Below, in pieces: positions 54,302 through 62,804 of a stretch of DNA of 64,000 bases (the stretch's first letter is position 1; each line of letters starts with the position of its first letter). The notes beneath the pieces were generated by a model. That model saw only the letters and a list, made by a program, of their open reading frames with translations, was not told where the DNA came from and searched no databases. Both the position numbers and the translations under genes were made by a program. The DNA is from Chryseobacterium rhizosphaerae (GTDB lineage: Bacteria; Bacteroidota; Bacteroidia; Flavobacteriales; Weeksellaceae), in NCBI RefSeq assembly GCF_003385455.1, contig NZ_QNUF01000003.1:62001-126000 (forward strand), read 5' to 3'.

Positions 54302-55021
54302 ATGCCTTACCTATCCCGGATCTATTTAAAAGATAACCACCCGCAAGACTTCCCTTTTAACCTTCCTTTTTTGAGTAAAGGCTTGGATCTAAGGCTTAAA
54401 AACAATGTTACTTTTTTCGTTGGAGAAAACGGAATCGGTAAATCAACACTGTTGGAAGCTATTGCGGAAAACTGCGATTTCAATGTGGCCGGAGGAAGCC
54501 GAAATCATCATTATAATTTCCATAAAACAGAATCCGGGTTATCAGAACACCTTGTGCTTTCCTGGAGTACCAAAACGACACAGGGATTCTTCATGAGAGC
54601 TGAGAGTTTTTTCAATTTTGCCACCTATATCGATGAAGTAGCTGAAGAAGACAGAAGGGTCTTGGAGGCCTATGGAGGCAAGTCTCTGCACCAGCAATCA
54701 CATGGCGAGGCTTTCCTATCATTATTCCACAATCACTTTCAAAAAGGAATTTATATCCTTGACGAACCCGAGTCTGCTCTATCACCCCAGAGACAGCTTT
54801 CTTTGCTCTCCATCATCCACAAATTAGAAAAAGCAGGAAAAGCTCAGTTCATTATTTCAAGCCACTCACCTATCTTGATGAGCTACCCGAATGCTGAAAT
54901 CTATTTATTAGATGACAAAATTCAACGTATCCCATACAAAGAAACGGAGCACTATCAGCTGACAAGGAATTTTTTGGAGCATCCGGAGCGGTATTTTAAA
55001 CATTTATTCGAAGATATCTAA
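54302..55021 (+). CDS. Small AAA/ABC-type ATPase
   Basis: 239-residue soluble ATPase. Walker A GENGIGKST (about 41-49), a short signature region (SHGEAFLSLF near 134), Walker B GIYILDEPESALSP near 149-162, and a switch His in IISSHSPILM. It looks like a one-domain RecF/ABC-type ATPase with no membrane partner. It lies between two identical tRNA-Asn genes; no nuclease or toxin gene is adjacent. Function unknown. Confidence 0.88.
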   Translation: MPYLSRIYLKDNHPQDFPFNLPFLSKGLDLRLKNNVTFFVGENGIGKSTLLEAIAENCDFNVAGGSRNHHYNFHKTESGLSEHLVLSWSTKTTQGFFMRAESFFNFATYIDEVAEEDRRVLEAYGGKSLHQQSHGEAFLSLFHNHFQKGIYILDEPESALSPQRQLSLLSIIHKLEKAGKAQFIISSHSPILMSYPNAEIYLLDDKIQRIPYKETEHYQLTRNFLEHPERYFKHLFEDI

Positions 55022-55103
55022 GATGAAATTAAAAATAAGTGAAATATTTCTTACTGAAATTCAACATATTTAGTTTAAAACCATCGATAATTGGGGATAA
55101 AAC

Positions 55104-55134
55104 TTGACTGATATTAATATTCCTCTTATATTTG
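55104..55134 (+). promoter_or_regulatory. Promoter of tRNA-Asn copy 2
   Basis: TTG (55104-55106), a 20-base spacer and TATATTTG (55127-55134), same spacing as in copy 1. Confidence 0.75.
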
Positions 55135-55157
55135 CATCACTTAAAAATAAGGAAAAT

Positions 55158-55231
55158 TCCTCCTTAGCTCAGTTGGTTAGAGCATCTGACTGTTAATCAG
55201 AGGGTCGCTGGTTCGAGCCCAGCAGGAGGAG
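55158..55231 (+). tRNA. tRNA-Asn(GTT), copy 2
   Basis: Identical over 74 bases to the copy at 54141, with anticodon GTT in loop CTGTTAA and discriminator G55231. CCA is not encoded. The flanks (promoter, CACTTAAAAA and the terminator stem) are also similar, showing a local duplication of the whole unit. Confidence 0.97.
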
Positions 55232-55232
55232 C

Positions 55233-55264
55233 AAAAAGACTTACAGAAATGTAAGTCTTTTTTG
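55233..55264 (+). terminator. Terminator after tRNA-Asn copy 2
   Basis: AAAAGACTTACA/TGTAAGTCTTTT hairpin with GAAA loop, followed by T residues. Confidence 0.88.
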
Positions 55265-55426
55265 ATTAATAAATCTTCTGTTTGCTGAAAACAGCAAACA
55301 ATAAAGGTCTTCAGCTCATCATTTTCATCTTAGTATAAGTCGTAAATGTTGTGACTTTTCACATCAATTTAATCTCCTGATTCATTACATTTTAAGCGCT
55401 TAAAAATCATCTCTGAATCTTAATAA

Positions 55427-55453
55427 TTGCTAGTATTATTTTCGTTACATTTG
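55427..55453 (+). promoter_or_regulatory. Possible promoter in a 316-base gap
   Basis: TTG (55427-55429), a 16-base spacer and TACATTTG (55446-55453), about 95 bases before the DUF5686 gene. The spacer is one base below the usual range. The rest of the 55265-55547 gap is AT-rich with a duplicated CTATTTTTTT tract at about 55480-55500 and no ORF. Confidence 0.5.
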
Positions 55454-55547
55454 CAAACTTATAGGGAATAATAATTTTTTCTATTTTTTTCTATTTTTTT
55501 GAATAAACTGCATACTTTTTGTTTGTGATAATTGCTTGAAGAAACGA

Positions 55548-58073
55548 ATGATGTTAAACAATAACCCTAAACACAATTTTTTATTTTTTTTCCTGCTTTT
55601 CACCAGCTTTTCGTTGGCTCAAAATAGAGTAAGCGGAAGAATTGTCGATGAAAAAAATAACAAAGAGCTTACTAAAGTTGATATCTTTATCAATAACAGT
55701 AAAATCCCGGCACTTACGACAACTTCCGGAAGCTTTGTTATTCAGTCTGACAGTTTAATCAGCACATTAAAATTCTCAAGAAAAAGCTATACGCCTGAAA
55801 CCCTGGATGTAACTCCTGAAACCTCAGAAAATATCTTGGTACAGCTATCACAGGCACAGGTGAGTAACATCCAGGAGATTGTTATCAATACCGGAAAAAC
55901 CAAATACAAAAGCAAAAAAGAAAATCCCGCCTATGCCATTATGCAGAAAGTCTGGGCACGCAAAAGAAATAATGGCTTAGAAAAGTTTGATACCTATTCA
56001 TACAAGGAATATGAGAAAACTCAATTTGACCTTAATAATCTGGACAGCACGTTTATGAAGAAAAAAATCTTCAAAAAACTGGATTTCATTTTTGATTATG
56101 CTGATTCTACAGCAAGCGGCAGATTAGGTCTTCCCATCTTTATAAATGAAGCTGTTTATGAAAATTATGGTAAAAATAAGCCTGAAAAAGACAGCAAAAG
56201 AACACTTGTCGCCCAAAAGACTTCAGGGTTTCAAGATAATCAGGTAATCACCGTTTCGGCAAAAAACCTATATCGTGAAATCAACATCTATGACAATACC
56301 CTCAATTATTTCGATATAGGATTTCAAAGCCCGGTAGGATCAGATGGATTCAGCACCTATGACTACAGCCTGGTAGATACCATTGCCATTCATGGGGAAA
56401 AAGCTTTCCATATAAGATACCAGCCTAAAAGAAAGGATATACTGGCTTTCCAGGGAAATCTCTATATAGATACAGACACCTATGCTGTTATAGGAGCCAC
56501 CTTAAAATCAACACAAAAAATAAACGTCAACTTTGTCAATAGTGTTTCTACCCAACTGGAATATGACAACCCTGACGAAACCACATTCCTCCCTAAAAAA
56601 CTGGTTACAGAATTTGAGATAAGTCCTTTTTCCAAGAAAAAAGGATCTAAGAGTATTATCGCTAAAAGATCCGTAGATTATTCAAATTACGAATTCAATA
56701 AACCAATTGACCCAACCGTATTCAAGAGAAAAGAAGAGGAATACGAAGACGATTTTGTCAAAAAAGATGATGCTTATTGGACAAAAGCAAGACCTGACAC
56801 ATTATCCAAATCTGAACAGGGGGTGTACAACATGCTTGATCAGCTCCAGCAGACACCAAAATTTAACCATATGGTTAAATTATTTGAAACTCTCGGTTCC
56901 CGTCATTATAATGCCTTTAAGGGCGTAGATATTGGTCCTATTTTTTCAATCTACGGAAGAAATGAAGTGGAAGGAGACAGAATAAGACTGGGTGCAAGAT
57001 CCTATTTCGGATTAAATGATACATGGAGAGTACAGTTTTATACAGCATATGGATTTAAAGATCAACAGATAAAATATGGTGTTGACGCCAGATATATGTT
57101 CAATAAGCTTAACAGGTTTATGATAGGAGCCGGAACCAGTAGAGATATTGCTCAGCTGGGAGGACAGCTGACCAGTGGAGACGGCATGACCGGTCCACAA
57201 TCTACTTCTACATTCTTTGCAAGAGGTGAAAACAATTCCTTAAGCTCCGTCAATCAAACCAGAGTATTTGCAGCCATTGAACCTTGGAAAAACGTACAAT
57301 TCAGAGTAGATGGGGTAATGCAAAGCATTAAATCTGCTAACCTGGAGCTGTTCAACCTTATGTACTATAAAGACGGAAACTTAAGAAAAACAGTAAATGA
57401 CTCTCATGTTACCTTCAGCATAATAGCAAAACCGGGAGCAAAATTTTCCCAAACAGGGATTGACCGATATCAGGCCAAAAACCTTGCCCCAACCATTGTA
57501 TTAAGATATACAAGGGGAATTGAAGGACTCTTCAATGCTGACTTTAATTATGACAAGCTTCAGTTCATGCTTTCCAAGCCATTCCTTATTGGAACCATCG
57601 GTAAAACAATTGTTAACTTTGAGGCCGGAAAAAACTTTAATACTGTTCCGCTGGCATTACAGAATATCATTCCCGCCAACCTTTCCTATGGGTTGGTACC
57701 TAATACCTTTTCACAGCTTAATTACTACGAATTCGTGGCCGATTCTTACGTCACCCTTAACCTTGAGCATCACTTCAACGGAAAAATACTTTCTTACATT
57801 CCATTGATCAAAAAATTAAAGCTTAGAGAGATTGCATTTATAAGAGGTGCCTATGGATCATTAAGCGACGAGTCTAAAGCAATTAACGTAGAAGGATTCA
57901 AATACTCAGCGCCCAATGAACATATTTACTTTGAATACGGATTTGGAATTGAGAATATTGGAATTGGAAATCTTAGAATTTTCAGAGTGGATTTCAACTG
58001 GCGAGGAAATTATCTTGACAGACCGGATATCTCAAAATTCGGTATTAAAGCAGGATTTCAGGTTGGATTTTAA
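55548..58073 (+). CDS. DUF5686 outer-membrane protein with carboxypeptidase-like domain
   Basis: 841-residue exported protein. After a signal peptide ending in FTSFSLAQ, residues about 25-110 form a carboxypeptidase D regulatory-like domain (RVSGRIVDEKNNKELTKVDI); the rest is DUF5686, a long barrel-like region seen across Bacteroidetes and ending in aromatic FQVGF, so it should sit in the outer membrane. It starts at ATG 55548 (or 55551); the TTG at 55536 is less likely. Function of the family is unknown. It ends in a strong terminator. Confidence 0.88.
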   Translation: MMLNNNPKHNFLFFFLLFTSFSLAQNRVSGRIVDEKNNKELTKVDIFINNSKIPALTTTSGSFVIQSDSLISTLKFSRKSYTPETLDVTPETSENILVQLSQAQVSNIQEIVINTGKTKYKSKKENPAYAIMQKVWARKRNNGLEKFDTYSYKEYEKTQFDLNNLDSTFMKKKIFKKLDFIFDYADSTASGRLGLPIFINEAVYENYGKNKPEKDSKRTLVAQKTSGFQDNQVITVSAKNLYREINIYDNTLNYFDIGFQSPVGSDGFSTYDYSLVDTIAIHGEKAFHIRYQPKRKDILAFQGNLYIDTDTYAVIGATLKSTQKINVNFVNSVSTQLEYDNPDETTFLPKKLVTEFEISPFSKKKGSKSIIAKRSVDYSNYEFNKPIDPTVFKRKEEEYEDDFVKKDDAYWTKARPDTLSKSEQGVYNMLDQLQQTPKFNHMVKLFETLGSRHYNAFKGVDIGPIFSIYGRNEVEGDRIRLGARSYFGLNDTWRVQFYTAYGFKDQQIKYGVDARYMFNKLNRFMIGAGTSRDIAQLGGQLTSGDGMTGPQSTSTFFARGENNSLSSVNQTRVFAAIEPWKNVQFRVDGVMQSIKSANLELFNLMYYKDGNLRKTVNDSHVTFSIIAKPGAKFSQTGIDRYQAKNLAPTIVLRYTRGIEGLFNADFNYDKLQFMLSKPFLIGTIGKTIVNFEAGKNFNTVPLALQNIIPANLSYGLVPNTFSQLNYYEFVADSYVTLNLEHHFNGKILSYIPLIKKLKLREIAFIRGAYGSLSDESKAINVEGFKYSAPNEHIYFEYGFGIENIGIGNLRIFRVDFNWRGNYLDRPDISKFGIKAGFQVGF

Positions 58074-58082
58074 TATCATATA

Positions 58083-58122
58083 AATAATCCGCGGCTTCAG
58101 AGAAGCTGCGGATTATTTTTTC
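58083..58122 (+). terminator. Terminator of the DUF5686 gene
   Basis: Arms AATAATCCGC-GGCTTC and GAAGCTGCGGATTATT with a short loop and a T-run on the plus strand. Confidence 0.9.
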
Positions 58123-58192
58123 AATTTTACCTAACATTTATGATGCATTGGAAGGCATAAGGCAAAACACCCAAGGCATCTATTGATATTAA

Positions 58193-58366
58193 CTAGTCAA
58201 AACATTCCGACAAGGTGCATGGCTCAGAAAGCATACAGTTGGCCTGCTGCCATGAGTTCCATCTGCACCAATCAAAACATGATTGAAATAAAGAAGGGCA
58301 CGTTGCTGTCACTCCTCCGCTTATTTCCTTTAAACTTTTTTTAGTTAATTTTTTCAGATTTTTCAT
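58193..58366 (-). CDS. GG-leader six-Cys peptide, cluster member 3
   Basis: 57-residue precursor. Leader MKNLKKLTKKSLKEISGG (1-18), then a 39-residue core with six cysteines: CP, SC, WC, a fourth after nine residues, and two more at the end. It shares the pattern S-C-x2-W-C-x9-C with the two genes upstream. It is third in a three-gene minus-strand group, 45 bases after member 2. The core is Trp-rich (DWCRWNSWQQ). Expected to be cleaved after GG by a C39-type exporter, none of which is in the window. Bacteriocin-like is a class label; activity is unknown. Confidence 0.78.
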   Translation of the reverse strand: MKNLKKLTKKSLKEISGGVTATCPSLFQSCFDWCRWNSWQQANCMLSEPCTLSECFD

Positions 58367-58411
58367 ATCAATGCATATTAATGGTTATTAGTCATTTATA
58401 TTGTCAACCTG

Positions 58412-58576
58412 TTAGCACTCACAAGGTTCTTCGTAAGTATTGGTTAAACAATGTACCTTCTGCCATGCGCTCCATCCACACCATACACTACAAGAACTTG
58501 TTATAGGCGGACATTTTTCTGCACCTCCCTGAATTAGTTTCAAATTCTTCTTTGTTAGTTTTTTTAGATTATTCAT
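58412..58576 (-). CDS. GG-leader six-Cys peptide, cluster member 2
   Basis: 54-residue precursor. Leader MNNLKKLTKKNLKLIQGG, then a 36-residue core with six cysteines ending in CEC. The central SCSVWCGWSAWQKVHC matches members 1 and 3 in spacing (S-C-x2-W-C-x9-C). It lies 22 bases after member 1. The shared leader and framework with variable residues between Cys positions point to gene duplication and divergence. Confidence 0.78.
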   Translation of the reverse strand: MNNLKKLTKKNLKLIQGGAEKCPPITSSCSVWCGWSAWQKVHCLTNTYEEPCEC

Positions 58577-58598
58577 ATCAATGTGATGGTTATCGCCA

Positions 58599-58766
58599 TT
58601 AATTACATGAGCAAGATTGCTCTACATAGAATATACAACGAAATTTCTCTATCGGAGACAACCCACACCATACATCGCATGATCTGATTGGAGCCTGAGG
58701 ACACGATCCCGCTCCACCATTAATTTCTTTAAGGTTCTTCTTTGTTAATTTTCTTAGATTTTTCAT
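58599..58766 (-). CDS. GG-leader six-Cys peptide, cluster member 1
   Basis: 55-residue precursor. Leader MKNLRKLTKKNLKEINGG, then a 37-residue core with six cysteines; central SCDVWCGLSPIEKFRC follows the same S-C-x2-W-C-x9-C pattern, and the end is SCSCN. First gene of the group, with a TATATTTG promoter box about 75 bases upstream. No modification enzyme, immunity protein or exporter gene lies next to the group: on one side is the DUF5686 gene, on the other rplU-rpmA. Confidence 0.8.
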   Translation of the reverse strand: MKNLRKLTKKNLKEINGGAGSCPQAPIRSCDVWCGLSPIEKFRCIFYVEQSCSCN

Positions 58767-58841
58767 GTTAATTAGTTTTTAATTTTTGCCTACTCTATAC
58801 GCTTTTCGGCTTCCGCAATTAACTTATTGTATGACACTTAA

Positions 58842-58867
58842 CAAATATATAAATATTTCACAAGCAA
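58842..58867 (-). promoter_or_regulatory. Probable promoter of the GG-peptide cluster
   Basis: TATATTTG (58842-58849) on the minus strand, with TTG at 58865-58867 (15-base spacer) or 58861-58863. The spacer is shorter than the consensus, so strength is uncertain. Confidence 0.5.
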
Positions 58868-58941
58868 TAGAATATTAATGAAAATATTTTTATTTCTTCC
58901 GTAAACAAATGGCTCAGGCCTCTTTTTCAGGATAAAAAAGA

Positions 58942-58976
58942 CAAAAAAAAGCCTCAGCAAATGAATGCTGAGGCTT
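58942..58976 (-). terminator. Terminator of rplU-rpmA
   Basis: Arms AAGCCTCAGCA (58949-58959) and TGCTGAGGCTT (58966-58976), with a T-run on the minus strand. Confidence 0.9.
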
Positions 58977-59001
58977 AATTTTTTATAAAACGCTTAACTT
59001 A

Positions 59002-59259
59002 TTATGCGTTTGCTTCTACAGATACGAAAGATCTGTTGTTTGCTTTCTTTCTGAAAACTACTTTACCATCTATTAATGCAAACAAAGTGTGATCTTTACC
59101 GATTCCCACGTTATCACCTGGGTGGTGCTGAGTACCTCTTTGTCTAACAATAATATTTCCGGCAATAGCTGCTTGTCCTCCGAAAATCTTCACACCTAAT
59201 CTTTTAGAGTGAGACTCTCTACCGTTCTTGGAACTACCGACTCCTTTCTTGTGTGCCAT
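59002..59259 (-). CDS. rpmA: 50S ribosomal protein L27
   Basis: 85-residue ribosomal protein next to the peptidyl transferase centre. N-terminus [20 protein letters not shown] is the typical start without the cleavable extension seen in Firmicutes; [20 protein letters not shown] follows. Encoded 12 bases after rplU, the usual pair. Confidence 0.98.
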   Translation of the reverse strand: MAHKKGVGSSKNGRESHSKRLGVKIFGGQAAIAGNIIVRQRGTQHHPGDNVGIGKDHTLFALIDGKVVFRKKANNRSFVSVEANA

Positions 59260-59271
59260 TTTATTATTGGA

Positions 59272-59847
59272 TTATTTATTAAGTGCTTTAAATTGATCGA
59301 TATTCTTAATGATAGCAGCATCTACTTCTTCATGAGTAAGAATATTCTTTTCTAATTCAACTTTAACTGCTTTTCCTAAAGTAATTAAAGTTTCTCTGTT
59401 CTCTTTAGACTGAGACAAGTTGTTTTTCTTTAAGTGATAGTTCAACTCGTGATCTTCACCAAAGTTAACAGTTGCATGGTCAGAAAGAACCTCTGCTTTC
59501 ACAGTTTCTTTTTTAGCAGCTTTTTTTGCTCCTCCTTCAAAACCAGTAATACCAGTGATTACGATTTGAGTTAAAGATTGTCTGTGACCATTTTTCACTT
59601 TGTAACCTTTTCTTCTTTTCTTTTTGAAAACGATTACTTTATCAGCTTTTACGTGATCTAGGATCTCTGCTTCTACAGTGATTCCGTTTACAGCTGGGGC
59701 GCCTACAGTGATTGCTCCGTTTACAGTAAGAAGAACTTTATCGAAAGAAACTTTTCCTCCTTTATCTCCTTTTAAACGGTTTACAAACAACTTCTGGTCT
59801 TGCTCAACTTTGTATTGAAGCCCTGCTATTTCTACAATTGCAAACAT
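59272..59847 (-). CDS. rplU: 50S ribosomal protein L21 with C-terminal extension
   Basis: 191 residues; the first 103 are ordinary L21 (MFAIVEIAGLQYKVEQDQK at the start, KKRRKGYKVKNGHRQ near 76-90, then ITGITG). The last about 85 residues are an added, mainly helical, Lys/Glu/Asn-rich part (LSDHATVNFGEDHELNYHLK onwards). Extended L21 forms are seen in Bacteroidetes; the role of the tail is unknown. Drives rplU-rpmA from a consensus promoter. Confidence 0.95.
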   Translation of the reverse strand: MFAIVEIAGLQYKVEQDQKLFVNRLKGDKGGKVSFDKVLLTVNGAITVGAPAVNGITVEAEILDHVKADKVIVFKKKRRKGYKVKNGHRQSLTQIVITGITGFEGGAKKAAKKETVKAEVLSDHATVNFGEDHELNYHLKKNNLSQSKENRETLITLGKAVKVELEKNILTHEEVDAAIIKNIDQFKALNK

Positions 59848-59878
59848 TGTTTATAAAATTTTTAGTTATTTCGAGGTG

Positions 59879-59912
59879 CAAATATACAAATAAAAATCTA
59901 AACCCCTTACAA
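59879..59912 (-). promoter_or_regulatory. rplU-rpmA promoter
   Basis: TTG (59910-59912), a 23-base spacer and TATATTTG (59879-59886) on the minus strand, about 30 bases before the rplU ATG. Confidence 0.65.
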
Positions 59913-60031
59913 TCAAAGCAATGTTTTTTTTGTAAATAATCTATTCACTATGTTTTGAATAATTTTTTGTAATAAAGTATTCATATGTAAAAGATAATTT
60001 TATATCTTCGTTTTACCAAACTAATATTTTT

Positions 60032-60916
60032 ATGAAAAAAAACCTTAATTTCTGCTTAATAGCAGGATTTATTGCTGCGTTTTCATTAACATCATGCAGC
60101 GATGACAAAATGGAAGAAACGGTTTCACCGGACCAAGCTTCAAGTGCAAAAATTGATCAGCCGGGCGATCTTGAAAAGATCTGTTATTATGTGGACAATA
60201 ACTGGAACTCCACTGCAGTATTGAAAACATCTTTACAAAATTCTACTGACACCAACTTCATGAATGCCCAAATGACTAAGATTGCAAGTCTTTGGGGAAG
60301 AAGTAACCCCACTCTACGATTTGTAGACGATCCATCCAATTACAATTCTACGTACAATGCCATTTCCTATTCCACAGGAAAAATTTATTATGGCTATGCA
60401 ATCTATTACGATGCAAAATCAAAAGGCGGAGATATCGTTAATGCCATGATTCTTGCACATGAATACGGACACCAGCTTCAGTACATCTTTGGACTCCCTT
60501 CTGTTAGTGAAAACACAGCAAGACCCAATGAATTGGAAGCTGACGGTTTTGCCGGGTATTATTTGAGAAGACCTAACGGTTACAACAAAACCAATTTTAC
60601 AGAAATTGCATCAGCCTATGAGTTTGCACAAAGCATAGGTGATTATCAGACCAACAGTCCTGGACATCATGGAACACCTGCCCAGAGAAGATCTGCGGTA
60701 CGTTTAGGTTTCCTTTTAGGACAATACGACCTTAATGCAGCTAATTTCGACTATAATTTCTTCTATTATTATCAGGGAGTTTTAAACGGCACTTACAAAA
60801 TGGCTAAAAACACAGTTAATCCTGAAATTGACGCTTATATGAGTCAGTATATTGATGAGCTGAAAAAAATTCAGACAGGAGAAATTTCTGCTGAAGAGTT
60901 TAAAAATCTTAAATAA
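60032..60916 (+). CDS. Lipoprotein zinc metallopeptidase (COG2321-like)
   Basis: 294-residue lipoprotein. Signal and lipobox MKKNLNFCLIAGFIAAFSLT followed by SC (Cys22). The peptidase part has the zinc motif HEYGH at 143-147 (Glu144 catalytic) and the downstream ELEADGFAGYY at 167-177, a pattern found in putative neutral zinc metallopeptidases. It is probably anchored in the outer or inner membrane facing the periplasm or surface. The rest is helical. Substrate unknown. Confidence 0.85.
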   Translation: MKKNLNFCLIAGFIAAFSLTSCSDDKMEETVSPDQASSAKIDQPGDLEKICYYVDNNWNSTAVLKTSLQNSTDTNFMNAQMTKIASLWGRSNPTLRFVDDPSNYNSTYNAISYSTGKIYYGYAIYYDAKSKGGDIVNAMILAHEYGHQLQYIFGLPSVSENTARPNELEADGFAGYYLRRPNGYNKTNFTEIASAYEFAQSIGDYQTNSPGHHGTPAQRRSAVRLGFLLGQYDLNAANFDYNFFYYYQGVLNGTYKMAKNTVNPEIDAYMSQYIDELKKIQTGEISAEEFKNLK

Positions 60917-60949
60917 CACAAACATTCATTTTTATCATATTTAAGAAAG

Positions 60950-60976
60950 GAGGCAGCATATTCTGCCTCTTTTTTA
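60950..60976 (+). terminator. Terminator of the zinc peptidase gene
   Basis: GAGGCAG (60950-60956) and CTGCCTC (60963-60969) arms, followed by a T-run. Confidence 0.88.
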
Positions 60977-60981
60977 TTGAC

Positions 60982-61012
60982 TTGAAAAATAGCGTAAGTT
61001 TATTTACTTTTG
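60982..61012 (+). promoter_or_regulatory. Promoter of the acyltransferase gene
   Basis: TTG (60982-60984), a 20-base spacer and TACTTTTG (61005-61012), 18 bases before the ATG at 61031. The last TTG of this box also looks like an in-frame start, but it is not one. Confidence 0.75.
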
Positions 61013-61030
61013 ACTCCACATCCTACAACA

Positions 61031-62119
61031 ATGAACAGAGACCTTTATATTGATTTTGCCAAAGGACTGGCAACTCTTTCTATTATATTTATCCATACCG
61101 CTTTCTGGTCTGGCCAATTTTATATTCCGGCAGAAGTACGGGTATTTTCTCTTGTCTTTGATGTAGCGCTTTTTTACGCATTAAGCGGGATTACTTCAGG
61201 AGCGAATATTGAAAAAACATTGTACAGGCTGCTGAAACTACAGATCACCTATATGATTTTTGTAACATTCCTTTTCTTTATGGATTATTTCTTTAAAGTT
61301 TTTGGGCTCAGTTTCTTTTCTTTGGAATGGCTTCAGCATTTTTATTCAACATTTGGTTCAAAATATGCCACTACAAGCATTTCCGCAACACCCCAGTGGC
61401 AGAATCTCGGGAACTGGTATCTTCACCAATATACCAATGCCGATACCTTTCCGGTAGTAATGGGAAGTTTCTGGTATCTCAAGGTTTACTATATCCTGAC
61501 TGTTTTTGGCGTTTTAATTTTAAGGTTTTTCCCAAAACATATCAATTGGTTTATAGGGATTTGTGTTGCTTTAACCATATTATTCCATATTTTCCCTGAA
61601 TATTATCCTACGGGCCAGGTTGGCTATGTAGCCTTCTATCTGGCTGTATTTTTAGTAGGCAACAGAATGCGTGGAAAAAAAATTCCGGGAAAACTAATTC
61701 CCGTTTTATATCTTCTTGTTGCCGGTAGCTTATTGTGGATGTTCTGGTATTACGGAGGTGAGATTTTTTACAAAATAAATAAAAACAAATTCCCTCCCAA
61801 AATACCTTATATCATATGGACGCTGTTTTCCCTTGTCACCTTATTTGCTCTTTATAACAGATTAAAGATCACAAAAGAAAATTTCATTACCTACATTGGT
61901 AAAAATGCTATTTTCTTCTATTTCGCGCAGGGAATCAGCTCATCCCTGGTTTATTTCCTGGTAGTTCCTTTACAAGAAAACATGCCTTGGTGGGTACTGA
62001 TGTTGCTTATCTATTTTATCAATATTATATTAGCCTTTATTATTTCTGCGGGATTAAAAAAGGTAGATACTTCAGGGTGGAATATTTTGGAATTCCTAAG
62101 GAGAAAGACCGCATCTTAG
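61031..62119 (+). CDS. Membrane acyltransferase family protein
   Basis: 362-residue inner-membrane protein with about ten hydrophobic segments. It begins MNRDLYIDFAKGLATLSIIF, the D-x2-K-G-L start of the acyltransferase 3/OafA-like family, followed by a helix containing the conserved His (IHTAFW near residue 26). It is likely to transfer an acyl group (acetyl or succinyl) to a sugar, peptidoglycan or other envelope polymer. Acceptor unknown; no glycan gene cluster is adjacent. Confidence 0.82.
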   Translation: MNRDLYIDFAKGLATLSIIFIHTAFWSGQFYIPAEVRVFSLVFDVALFYALSGITSGANIEKTLYRLLKLQITYMIFVTFLFFMDYFFKVFGLSFFSLEWLQHFYSTFGSKYATTSISATPQWQNLGNWYLHQYTNADTFPVVMGSFWYLKVYYILTVFGVLILRFFPKHINWFIGICVALTILFHIFPEYYPTGQVGYVAFYLAVFLVGNRMRGKKIPGKLIPVLYLLVAGSLLWMFWYYGGEIFYKINKNKFPPKIPYIIWTLFSLVTLFALYNRLKITKENFITYIGKNAIFFYFAQGISSSLVYFLVVPLQENMPWWVLMLLIYFINIILAFIISAGLKKVDTSGWNILEFLRRKTAS

Positions 62120-62193
62120 CATTTTAGAGGTTAATTTGAAATAAAATAATCATTCTTACCTCAATTTGTCTTAATTTTACAAAAATTTATAAC

Positions 62194-62772
62194 ATGTTTA
62201 AGTTGAAACTTCCTACCGATCCCAGGTGGGCAAATATTGCGGAAGGAAACATTGAAGAAATTTTGACCGATCATGCATGGTGTGAGCAAAAAGCAGCTAC
62301 CAACGCCATTACACTGATCACAATGCTTCCGGAATATCCCGAAATGGTTACAGAGCTTCTGGCTATTGCCCAGGAAGAACTGGATCATTTTAATCAGGTT
62401 CATGAAATCATTAAAAAAAGAGGCTACACCTTCGGGAGAGCCAGAAAAGATGATTATGTCAACCAATTAGCAAAATTTATTGTTCAAGGATCCAGAGACG
62501 AGCTCATTATAGATAAATTGCTTTTTGCAGCAATGATTGAAGCCAGGAGTTGTGAAAGATTTAAAGTACTCACAGAAAACATTAAAGATGAAGAACTTAA
62601 AGTTTTCTATAGAGAGCTCATGATATCTGAAGCCAACCATTATACTTCATTTATTGGCTTTGCAAGACAGCTTGGAGATCCGGAAACAGTAAACAGACGC
62701 TGGGAAGAATGGCTGGAATATGAAGCCGACATCATTAAATCCTATGGAAATAAAGAAACCATCCACGGGTAA
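62194..62772 (+). CDS. miaE: tRNA 2-methylthio-N6-isopentenyl adenosine hydroxylase MiaE
   Basis: 192-residue diiron (ferritin-like) enzyme that uses O2 to hydroxylate the isopentenyl group of ms2i6A37, giving ms2io6A. Iron ligands appear in the helical motifs EELDHF (near 69-74), EARSCERF and SEANHY (E-x2-H type). Complete length. MiaB, which makes its substrate, is encoded at 38.2-39.7 kb; MiaA is not in the window. Confidence 0.92.
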   Translation: MFKLKLPTDPRWANIAEGNIEEILTDHAWCEQKAATNAITLITMLPEYPEMVTELLAIAQEELDHFNQVHEIIKKRGYTFGRARKDDYVNQLAKFIVQGSRDELIIDKLLFAAMIEARSCERFKVLTENIKDEELKVFYRELMISEANHYTSFIGFARQLGDPETVNRRWEEWLEYEADIIKSYGNKETIHG

Positions 62773-62804
62773 AATTTAAAAAATAATAGAGTAAAGACGA
62801 TACA

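Noticed and set aside
54141..55231. Genomic island bounded by tRNA repeats
   Set aside because: Only one ordinary ATPase gene lies between the copies, with no integrase and no composition shift; local duplication is the simpler reading, though the deletion idea is kept as a finding.
55478..55502. Repeated CTATTTTTTT tract as a phase-variation switch
   Set aside because: Only two copies in an AT-rich leader about 50 bases before the ATG; not in a coding frame and too short to call.
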